Origin: CAXBNV01 sp963977185
GTDB taxonomy: Bacteria > Pseudomonadota > Gammaproteobacteria > JAGOUU01
Direction of reading: 5' to 3'
Assembly (NCBI GenBank): GCA_963977185.1
Contig: CAXBNV010000003.1
Span: 77,472 to 141,471 of the forward strand
Length of the DNA: 64,000 bases
Below, one piece after another: positions 18,147-25,238 of this stretch. Positions within the stretch are counted from its first letter, which is position 1, and the number at the start of each line of letters is the position of its first letter. The notes under the pieces were generated by a model. The model worked only from the letters and a program-made list of their open reading frames with translations. It ran no database searches and was not told the origin of the DNA. Made by a program: the position numbers and the translations under genes.

Positions 18147-18836
18147 ATGACGCATCATGAAATACATAGATCACACCGAGTAGGGTGGTTACGTGCAGCT
18201 GTATTAGGTGCAAATGATGGCATTATTTCTACAGCCAGTCTTATTATTGGTGTTGCATCTGCAAGTTCAACACAAGAAAACATATTACTTGCAGGTGCTG
18301 CCGGATTAATCGCAGGCGCTATGTCAATGGCAGCCGGTGAGTATGTGTCGGTTAGTTCACAGCTAGATACGGAAAAAGCAGATCTTGAGATAGAAAAGAA
18401 GTCTTTAGAAGATAATATTGAAGCTGAAAAAGATGAGCTTGCTAAAATATACGAAAATAGGGGGCTTGATTCTCGTCTATCAAAACAAGTAGCTGAACAA
18501 TTAATGGCTCACGATGCATTAGGGGCACATGCTAGAGATGAAATAGGTATATCAGAAGTTGTTAATGCTAAACCCATTCAAGCTGCTTTTTCTTCAGCAG
18601 GTTCATTTATAATTGGAGCTGCTCTTCCATTGTTACTTGCCTGTGTTATTCCAGAAGATTCTTTAATAACTGGTGTTGCAATTATTTCGCTTTTCTTTTT
18701 AGCTATTCTTGGTGGACTTGCTGCAAGTGCTGGTGGCGCATCAATTGTTGTTGGTGCTTTTCGAGTAACTTTTTGGGGCGCTTTTGCTATGGGGTTAACT
18801 GCATTAATAGGACATGTATTTAGCATTGTAGTTTAA
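18147..18836 (+). CDS. VIT1/CCC1-family iron/manganese transporter
   Basis: Membrane protein of the vacuolar iron transporter family. The N-terminus HRVGWLRAAVLGANDGIISTASLIIG is the hallmark first helix, followed by GAAGLIAGAMSMAAGEYVSVSSQ. A charged cytoplasmic metal-binding helical region occupies about 75-140 (EKADLEIEKKSLEDNIEAEKDEL), and three more membrane helices close the protein. Length 229 aa is standard. Probably exports or stores Fe2+/Mn2+. Monocistronic. Confidence 0.93.
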   Translation: MTHHEIHRSHRVGWLRAAVLGANDGIISTASLIIGVASASSTQENILLAGAAGLIAGAMSMAAGEYVSVSSQLDTEKADLEIEKKSLEDNIEAEKDELAKIYENRGLDSRLSKQVAEQLMAHDALGAHARDEIGISEVVNAKPIQAAFSSAGSFIIGAALPLLLACVIPEDSLITGVAIISLFFLAILGGLAASAGGASIVVGAFRVTFWGAFAMGLTALIGHVFSIVV

Positions 18837-18938
18837 TAATTCAAATGATTTTCTCACAATATTAATCAAAATAAAAAGCATCACTCTCATGAATAAACGT
18901 GGTAGTATTTAATTATACTATCAGGATTTAATTTTTAA

Positions 18939-20066
18939 ATGCAAACAAAATATAATTCATTAGAATCATTTATTTTAAGTATTGGAACAGCTGTTCCAGA
19001 ATATATTTCTAAACAATCAGAGATATTTGATAAAATAAATAAATTATGTGATATAGATCCAAAAAGGCAAAGGGTTTTTAAAGAAATATTTAAAAAATCG
19101 GCTATCAATAATCGTCATACTGTTTTAGAAGAAAGTGAAGATTTTAGTGGAGTTGCTTATTTATTGCAATCTGAGCACTCAGAAAAAGGCTTGTCGATAG
19201 AAGATAGAAATAAAATATATATTAAAGAAGCCCCTAAACTAAGTTTACAAGCTGCTAAGGATGCTTTAAATCAATGGGGAGGAGATAGTTCTGACATAAC
19301 TCATGTTATATCTATTTCATGTACCGGAATGTATGCGCCAGGTTTAGAAGCATATTTACAAAAAAATTTAAACTTATCTAATAATATAGATAGATTAGCA
19401 ATTAATTATATGGGATGCTTTGGAGCATTCAAAGGTTTGTCTGTTGCAAAATCAATTTCTCAAAGCAATGGAAAAGCCAGAATTTTAGTAGTGTGTACAG
19501 AATTGTGCTCTTTACATGTACAGGCAACAAATGAGTTTGAAAAATTTATTCCTAATGCTTTATTTGCCGACGGCGCAGCTGCTGTAATTGTTGGAGCTAA
19601 TCCTTTAGATTTTGAGAAACCTTTATGGAAAATAATAAAAAATTATTCAGAAATTATTCCTGAAACTATAGATTTTATGACATGGAATATTTCTAATTAT
19701 GGTTTTTTAATGTATTTAGATAGAAAAGTTCCAAATATTATAAAAACACATGCAAATAGATTTATAGAAAATTTACTTAAAGGACAAAATATTAATAATA
19801 CAGATTGTGAATGGCCAATTCATCCTGGTGGAAGAGCTATTATTGAAGCAATTGCAGGAGCTGTGAAAATACCTACAGAGAGTCTAGATAGCACTTATTC
19901 GGTTTTATCTAAATATGGCAATATGTCTAGCGCAACTTTTTTGTTTGTTTTAAAAGAAATTCTACAAAAAGAACATACAAGTGTTAAACCATGGAGCATA
20001 GGAATAGGTTTTGGGCCAGGATTAAGTTTTGAAGGAATTTTATTAGAAAATTATTATGCAAAATAG
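18939..20066 (+). CDS. Type III polyketide synthase (chalcone/stilbene synthase family)
   Basis: Homodimeric condensing enzyme making alkylpyrones, resorcinols or phloroglucinol-type products from acyl-CoA starters and malonyl-CoA. The catalytic triad is complete: Cys160 in NYMGCFGAFKG, His295 in WPIHPGGRA and Asn328 in KYGNMSSAT. The thiolase fold spans the full 375 aa. The last codons overlap the next gene by 11 bases, so the three genes from 18939 to 21830 form a translationally coupled operon with a methyltransferase and an FAD reductase. The product cannot be deduced; tailoring by methylation and oxidoreduction is implied by the neighbours. Confidence 0.93.
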   Translation: MQTKYNSLESFILSIGTAVPEYISKQSEIFDKINKLCDIDPKRQRVFKEIFKKSAINNRHTVLEESEDFSGVAYLLQSEHSEKGLSIEDRNKIYIKEAPKLSLQAAKDALNQWGGDSSDITHVISISCTGMYAPGLEAYLQKNLNLSNNIDRLAINYMGCFGAFKGLSVAKSISQSNGKARILVVCTELCSLHVQATNEFEKFIPNALFADGAAAVIVGANPLDFEKPLWKIIKNYSEIIPETIDFMTWNISNYGFLMYLDRKVPNIIKTHANRFIENLLKGQNINNTDCEWPIHPGGRAIIEAIAGAVKIPTESLDSTYSVLSKYGNMSSATFLFVLKEILQKEHTSVKPWSIGIGFGPGLSFEGILLENYYAK

Positions 20067-20763
20067 ATCAACACAACTTGAAATTATCGACTTGGGTAAA
20101 CCTCATTATACTGATAAAGAGTATAATGAATGCCTAACATTACTTGATAAAATATCTCGATATTTAGGTGGAGATTCTGCAAATTTATGGGCTTTAAAAA
20201 AAGTAAAATCTAAATTTAAAACAAATCCTAAATTAATTATTGATTTTGGCTGTGGGGGCGGATTTTTTTCAGCAAAATTAGCTAAATTATACCCAGATTG
20301 TAAAATAGTAGGTATTGATTCATCAAAAGATGCCATAAGTTTTGCACAAAATAAATTTCCAACAAAAAAATATTCAAATTTAGAATTTAAATTAGTTGAT
20401 CCTGAGAATTATATAATACCTGAAAATAGTGTAGATATTATTATTACAACATTAACTTGCCACCATTTAACTGATGAACAAATTATTAAGTTTCTTAAAA
20501 TGAGTTCATTAGCTGTAAAACAGGCTGTTATTATTAATGATTTACAACGATCAAAAATTGCATTGTTTGCTTTTAAATTAATAACCCCGTTATTTTTTAA
20601 TAACAGATTAATCAAGCATGATGGAGTTTTGTCAATTTATAGAGGATTTCAGTATAATGATTGGAAAAAATATCTACAAAAAGCTAAATTAGATTTTAAT
20701 TATTGTTCAACTAAATGGAAATGGGCTTTCAGATGGATAGTGTTAATAACAAAAAATATTTGA
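20056..20763 (+). CDS. Class I SAM-dependent methyltransferase of the PKS operon
   Basis: The SAM-binding motif IIDFGCGGGFFSAKLAKLYP lies at about 57-76, followed by acidic GIDSS. Motif III-like LTCHHLTD and a C-terminal membrane-associating region (FAFKLITPLFF) follow. Length 235 aa. It overlaps the polyketide synthase stop by 11 bases and is itself overlapped by the FAD oxidoreductase, which strongly suggests coupled translation. Likely O- or C-methylates the polyketide; this is inferred from position. Confidence 0.85.
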   Translation: MQNRSTQLEIIDLGKPHYTDKEYNECLTLLDKISRYLGGDSANLWALKKVKSKFKTNPKLIIDFGCGGGFFSAKLAKLYPDCKIVGIDSSKDAISFAQNKFPTKKYSNLEFKLVDPENYIIPENSVDIIITTLTCHHLTDEQIIKFLKMSSLAVKQAVIINDLQRSKIALFAFKLITPLFFNNRLIKHDGVLSIYRGFQYNDWKKYLQKAKLDFNYCSTKWKWAFRWIVLITKNI

Positions 20764-21830
20764 TTATCGGCGGCAGCATTGCAGGATTATCAGCAGCTAT
20801 TCGCTTATCTGAATTAGACGAAAAAGTTGTATTATTAGATGCAGGAAAAATTCCAAGTAATAAAGTTTGCGGAGAATTTATTTCTCCTGAATGTCATGAG
20901 ATATTAAAACGCTGGTCTATTAATATACCTATTTCTATACCAGTTATGAATATGTTTTCTAAAAATAAAAGATTTAAATATAATCTGCCAATTGCTGCTA
21001 AAGCTATTAAAAGATTAGATTTAGAACAAAAGTTGTTAGATAAAGCTGTTGCTATGGGAGTTGAGGTATTATTAAATAAACCAGTAGATGATATTTTATA
21101 TTCAAAAAATAAAGATGACTGTTTTACAGTAAAAACAAGTGATGGCAGTAAATTCTTTCCTAAAGAATTAATTATTGCAGCAGGAAAGCTACATTCATCA
21201 ATACAAACTGTATTACCTGTTAATAAAATGAAATTTAAATATGTGGGATTTAAGGCGCATGTTAAATATTCTTGGAAAAGAAATCATTTGGATATGTATA
21301 CTTTTCCATCAGGATATATTGGTATGATTCCGGTTGATAATAATTTGGTTAATATAGCTTGTTTAATTAAATTTGAAGAGTTTGAAAAATATTCTAACGT
21401 TAGTTCTTGTTTGCAAAACATTATAAAAGATTATAAAAATACTGATTTAGAAAAATGTATTTCTGAAGCTGATTTTGAATTAACTAATTGGATAGAAGCT
21501 CGCATTCCTAAATTTGGGGTACGCGATATGCCAACTAGAGATAATGTTTATTATGTTGGAGATGCTGCAGCAAGTCTATATCCTGCAACTGGAGATGGAC
21601 TTGCAATGGCTATTACATCAGGTGAGATGGTAGGTGAATATGCAAAAAATCAAAACTATAAAGAATACCAAGATGATTGGAGTAAAAGATATTTAACTAG
21701 AATAAAATGGGGAAATATACTGCATAAAATTCTAGAAAATCAAAAATTAGCAACTTTTGGTATATTAGCTAGTAACTATTTAAAAAGAATACCAAATTAT
21801 CTGTTTTATAAAACAAGAGAGTTAAAATAA
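20733..21830 (+). CDS. FAD-dependent oxidoreductase, geranylgeranyl-reductase-like, in PKS operon
   Basis: Rossmann FAD protein with GGSIAGLSAAI near the N-terminus, the FISPECHEIL segment that carries the family's C-G-E-F-I-S motif (KVCGEFISPE), and the second FAD-binding block YVGDAAASLYPATGDGLAMAI. This pattern is that of the geranylgeranyl reductase / tryptophan halogenase-like group usually linked to bacterial type III PKS genes. Starts at 20715, 20721 and 20733 are all in frame; 20733 places the Rossmann strand nearest the start and minimises overlap with the methyltransferase (31 bases). Followed by an AT-rich hairpin terminator. Confidence 0.83.
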   Translation: MDSVNNKKYLIIGGSIAGLSAAIRLSELDEKVVLLDAGKIPSNKVCGEFISPECHEILKRWSINIPISIPVMNMFSKNKRFKYNLPIAAKAIKRLDLEQKLLDKAVAMGVEVLLNKPVDDILYSKNKDDCFTVKTSDGSKFFPKELIIAAGKLHSSIQTVLPVNKMKFKYVGFKAHVKYSWKRNHLDMYTFPSGYIGMIPVDNNLVNIACLIKFEEFEKYSNVSSCLQNIIKDYKNTDLEKCISEADFELTNWIEARIPKFGVRDMPTRDNVYYVGDAAASLYPATGDGLAMAITSGEMVGEYAKNQNYKEYQDDWSKRYLTRIKWGNILHKILENQKLATFGILASNYLKRIPNYLFYKTRELK

Positions 21831-21862
21831 ATAATTATATGTTGGATATAATTATTTATTTT
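21824..21862. terminator. AT-rich bidirectional hairpin
   Basis: A long perfect inverted repeat (17-bp arms around a gttgg loop at 21841-21845) starts just before the stop of the FAD oxidoreductase gene and faces the convergent host-attachment-family gene. The arms contain only A and T. It ends the PKS operon and probably also the convergent gene. Confidence 0.7.
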
Positions 21863-21873
21863 AAGTTTTACTA

Positions 21874-22317
21874 TCAATCTGGGTATTTAGTATGCTCTTT
21901 TAAAAAATTTAATAAATCATTATTTTCTAACTGCATAACATCTTTTTGAATATTATTGATAACTAAGCTTTTAACATGTTTATTAAGATGCTTAAATAAT
22001 AATCCATTCATATGAGGTAGAGTTACTATAATAAGTTTTTCATATTCATTTGTACTGCGACTATGATCTAATATTTTAGATATTTCTTGTGAAAACTGCT
22101 CAACTGCTACTTCTTTAGGATCAACAGATGGGGTATAAGCTTCATATGTTGGACCTTTTGTTCTATAGTGACCAGGTTGTTCGGTAGTCATAGAATCTCC
22201 AGTTTTAGCTCTAAGTTCTGGATGATTGATTTCTTTTAATAAAAATAATTCTGGTGGTGCTTTATTATATTTATAAATATGGCACATATTTGTATTAGCT
22301 GTTATAACCCATATCAT
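21874..22317 (-). CDS. Host attachment protein family (PF10116-like)
   Basis: A 147-aa protein beginning MIWVITANTNMCHIYKY, with a TKGPTYEAYTPSVDPKEVAVEQFSQEI central block. This is the bacterial family named for plant or host-cell attachment, related to archaeo-eukaryotic release-factor (baeRF) folds. No signal peptide is present, so a direct surface role is doubtful. The ATG at 22317 is preferred to the GTG at 22326 because aaagg lies at proper distance from it. Confidence 0.8.
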   Translation of the reverse strand: MIWVITANTNMCHIYKYNKAPPELFLLKEINHPELRAKTGDSMTTEQPGHYRTKGPTYEAYTPSVDPKEVAVEQFSQEISKILDHSRSTNEYEKLIIVTLPHMNGLLFKHLNKHVKSLVINNIQKDVMQLENNDLLNFLKEHTKYPD

Positions 22318-22419
22318 AAAATTCACCTTTATTTGATGTGTTATTAATAATATTTATTCATTAAAATTAATGATTTTATTCATATGATATTCTTCATATG
22401 ATATATAAGTATAGCACTA

Positions 22420-22767
22420 TTATTTTGACCTTTGCCAAGGCCATTTGCCTTTTATTTCTAGTTCCATTATCCAGCCAAGAATTGTTCTAACAGTAACTAT
22501 AATAACAAGAAGAAGAATGTTTTCTATAGTTTGATTGACTGATATTGTTTTTATTATTGTTGCGGCAACAAGAATTTCTAATCCAATTAACACAACTCTA
22601 GCAAGGGAGCGTTTATAATCTTGAATAGGAGAGATATTTTTATTTTTCAAACAAAGATAGAAACATTTTATGGTTACAATTAAAAAACCAAAAAAAAGTG
22701 CACTAGCGCCTATTATCTCTAATAATTTAGCTAATAACGTAAGGTTTTTAAGCAATTCATAAGACAT
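22420..22767 (-). CDS. DUF1622-family membrane protein, second of a tandem pair
   Basis: 115-aa protein with three hydrophobic segments: an N-terminal region (IIGASALFFGFLIVTIKCFYL), then VVLIGLEILVAATIIKTI, then LLLVIIVTVRTILGWIMELE, ending WPWQR. The GLEILVAA and VRTILGW motifs identify the DUF1622 family. The ATG at 22767 follows the stop of the upstream paralogue with an 11-base overlap. The longer frame to 22842 would lie wholly inside the neighbour and is rejected. Function unknown. Confidence 0.82.
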   Translation of the reverse strand: MSYELLKNLTLLAKLLEIIGASALFFGFLIVTIKCFYLCLKNKNISPIQDYKRSLARVVLIGLEILVAATIIKTISVNQTIENILLLVIIVTVRTILGWIMELEIKGKWPWQRSK

Positions 22768-23128
22768 GGGTTTGCTCCTTATTATTAGGCTTTTGCCAAG
22801 GCCAATAACCATTTGTTTCCAAGCTAAGAGTCCAGCTGACAATAATTCGAATCGCTATGATAAATATTAAAAAAATTAACGACTGTAATGTTGGTTTTAC
22901 TATAATTGTTCTTATAACATCTGCAAGGATAAGAATTTCAAGACCTAAAGTTAATACATTTCCAAATTCAACTCTAAATAGTGTAAAATTTTGTTTTGAT
23001 TTTATTTTCCAAAATCTGTATAAATACCTTACTGAAACTATAGATAAGCCAATTACTATTATAGCAACTGCAAATAAACTAATTATCGCATCGGCACGTT
23101 CTAAATATTTTAAAAGATTTTCAATCAT
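22757..23128 (-). CDS. DUF1622-family membrane protein, first of a tandem pair
   Basis: 123-aa paralogue of the next gene: three membrane segments, LTLGLEILILADVIRTI in the second, IIAIRIIVSWTLSLE in the third, and the same WPWQK ending. The two overlap by 11 bases and are surely co-translated, so they may form a hetero-oligomer. The family's function is unknown. The gene is divergent from glyoxalase I across 253 bases. Confidence 0.82.
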   Translation of the reverse strand: MIENLLKYLERADAIISLFAVAIIVIGLSIVSVRYLYRFWKIKSKQNFTLFRVEFGNVLTLGLEILILADVIRTIIVKPTLQSLIFLIFIIAIRIIVSWTLSLETNGYWPWQKPNNKEQTHVL

Positions 23129-23381
23129 CAGAATATTTGTCTTTGATTAATATAATATCAATATTAGCACTAATTTGATTTTTTAGATAATCATCATAAA
23201 GTTAACTTTGTATAAATATATTTTGTCTTGTAATAAAATAAGTTTATTTAAAAATTAAGATTTTATTGCTATAATTTTATCTTTAATTTTATGATTATGA
23301 GTTATTTCAAGTTGTAATTGTAATTAGCCTAATTTTTTAGATAATAATTTAATAACATATTTATATGGAGATAACATCATA

Positions 23382-23837
23382 ATGGAATACCTGCATACAA
23401 TGATACGTATTAGTGATATTGATAAATCTTTAGATTTTTTTTGTAATAAATTAGGTATGGTAGAGCTTAACCGCCATGAAAATTCTAAAGCTAAGTTTAC
23501 CTTAATTTTTCTTGCTGCGCCAAATGATGAGTCAAAAGGCAAAGAATATAAATCTCCATTATTAGAATTAACTTATAATTGGCCAGATGATAAGGATGCA
23601 TTAGAGGAATATAGTGTTGGACGTAATTTTGGTCATTTAGCATATCGAGTAGATAATATTTATGATACTTGCGAGAAGTTAATGGAGCAGGGTGTTATCA
23701 TTAATAGACCTCCTCGTGATGGATACATGGCATTTATTAAGTCACCAGATAATATTTCTATTGAATTATTACAAAAAGGTGAAGCTTTGCCTTCACAAGA
23801 TCCTTGGGTTAGTATGGAAAATACAGGAACTTGGTAA
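23382..23837 (+). CDS. gloA: Lactoylglutathione lyase (glyoxalase I)
   Basis: Metalloenzyme converting the methylglyoxal-glutathione hemithioacetal to S-lactoylglutathione. The four metal ligands of the VOC fold are present: His5, Glu62 (LLELTYNW), His85 (RNFGHLAYRVD) and Glu128 (ISIELLQ). Length 151 aa is a little longer than E. coli GloA (135). A short ORF on the opposite strand here is a shadow. A ribosome site (ggag) precedes the ATG by about 12 bases. A rhodanese gene follows 56 bases on. Confidence 0.95.
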   Translation: MEYLHTMIRISDIDKSLDFFCNKLGMVELNRHENSKAKFTLIFLAAPNDESKGKEYKSPLLELTYNWPDDKDALEEYSVGRNFGHLAYRVDNIYDTCEKLMEQGVIINRPPRDGYMAFIKSPDNISIELLQKGEALPSQDPWVSMENTGTW

Positions 23838-23893
23838 GAATATTTATATTAGAAATAATTAATTAAATAATATATTTTATAGGAATACAAGCT

Positions 23894-24256
23894 ATGACAA
23901 CTTTACTCAAAAAATTAATGAATGAAGTAAAATCTAATATAGATGAGATTCAAATAGAAGAATTAAATAATCAAATAAATATTAAAAAAGAATTATTTAT
24001 TTTAGATGTTCGTTCTAAAGATAAATGGCAAGAAGGGCATTTACCAGGAGCAGTTAGCTGTGAAAGAGGAATGTTGGAGTTAAACATTGAAGAATTATGC
24101 CCAAAACTAAATCAAGAAATAGTTATCTATTGTGGCGGCGGTACACGTTCGGCATTAAGTTGTGAAAGCTTACAAAGAATGGGATACGAAAATGTAAAAT
24201 CTCTTGCTGGAGGATTTAGAAGCTGGAGTGATGCTAAATTTCCTGTCGAACGATAA
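23894..24256 (+). CDS. Rhodanese-domain protein
   Basis: Single-domain sulfurtransferase-like protein of 120 aa. The active-site loop is CGGGTRS with catalytic Cys80. The domain contains the usual FILDVRSKDKWQEGHLPGAVS entry strand and LAGGFRSW exit motif. No signal peptide, so cytoplasmic. Likely co-transcribed with gloA. Exact sulfur donor and acceptor cannot be deduced. Confidence 0.93.
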   Translation: MTTLLKKLMNEVKSNIDEIQIEELNNQINIKKELFILDVRSKDKWQEGHLPGAVSCERGMLELNIEELCPKLNQEIVIYCGGGTRSALSCESLQRMGYENVKSLAGGFRSWSDAKFPVER

Positions 24257-24297
24257 AAAACATATATTATTTTAAATTTCTTTTTTATGAATATGAA

Positions 24298-25059
24298 ATG
24301 AAAGTCTATAAGTTTTTAACTATTTTAAGCAAGATAAGTGTTATGAAAATATTAGTATTTATAATATGCGGGATATTAGTAATATTAAATTATGGATGCT
24401 CTGACATTAATTCAGATGCAAACAAAAGTTTTAATGCAAGATTAGCCGTATCTGGTGATTCATCTGATCCTTTTTATGGTAAAAAATTATGTCATAACAG
24501 TAAATATAAATGTATTAAAATATATAAAAAAGATACATGGGAAAATTTATTTAAAGATAAAAACACCAGGCAATTAGTTATGGATTTAAACAGAACTAAT
24601 ATGCCGTTAAAATATAGAGATTGGATTATAATTCCAAAGGATATAAATAATTCTCATATATTATATTCACCGTTCCCTCAAAAAGTATCAAAAACTAATA
24701 AGAAAAAAATAGTAATTAGTATTTCTAAACAAGCATATGCAGCTTATGATTCAAAAGGTAATTTGTTACGCTGGGGAGCAGCTAATACTGGAGCTGAAGA
24801 TGGTGAACGTAATACACCTTTAGGTAAGTTTAAAATTTATAGAAAAAAAGGAGCAACATGTCAATCTTCAAAATATCCTATTCCAAAAGGGGGCTCCCCT
24901 ATGCCTTATTGCATTTTCTTTCATAAAGGATACGCTATTCATGCATTTAAAATGCCTGGATTTCCAGTTAGTCTTGGTTGCGTAAGAGTTGGTAATGATG
25001 ATGCTAAATGGCTACATCAATTTTCACCTATTGGCATTGATGTTATTGTTGAAGCATAA
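24298..25059 (+). CDS. L,D-transpeptidase (YkuD) lipoprotein
   Basis: Periplasmic transpeptidase or carboxypeptidase acting on peptidoglycan, or attaching proteins to it. The N-terminus is hydrophobic with a lipobox (LNYGC, Cys34 from the first ATG, Cys19 from the ATG at 24343). A LysM-like stretch (IKIYKKDTWENLF...) spans about 72-113, and the YkuD domain about 137-253, with catalytic His215 and Cys228 in PVSLGCVRVGN. Insertion GATCQSSKYPIP... is unusual but compatible. Either ATG gives a plausible signal; the second gives a standard-length lipoprotein signal. Confidence 0.9.
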   Translation: MKVYKFLTILSKISVMKILVFIICGILVILNYGCSDINSDANKSFNARLAVSGDSSDPFYGKKLCHNSKYKCIKIYKKDTWENLFKDKNTRQLVMDLNRTNMPLKYRDWIIIPKDINNSHILYSPFPQKVSKTNKKKIVISISKQAYAAYDSKGNLLRWGAANTGAEDGERNTPLGKFKIYRKKGATCQSSKYPIPKGGSPMPYCIFFHKGYAIHAFKMPGFPVSLGCVRVGNDDAKWLHQFSPIGIDVIVEA

Positions 25060-25238
25060 TTAGAGATATATAGGCATAGTCAAAATTTTAAATGTTGGCA
25101 TTAATTAATAAACTAATTTAAAAATAATTTTAACTGTGATAGTTCCTAGAAACTGTTGATATTAACTTTTATGCATTGATAACTAATTACGATTAAGCTA
25201 TAATTGTAGTTATTAAACTTAATGATAGAAGCGCGCGT

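Noticed and set aside
22768..22842. Extended N-terminus of the second DUF1622 gene
   Set aside because: The extension lies completely in the upstream paralogue; the ATG at 22767 matches the family start.
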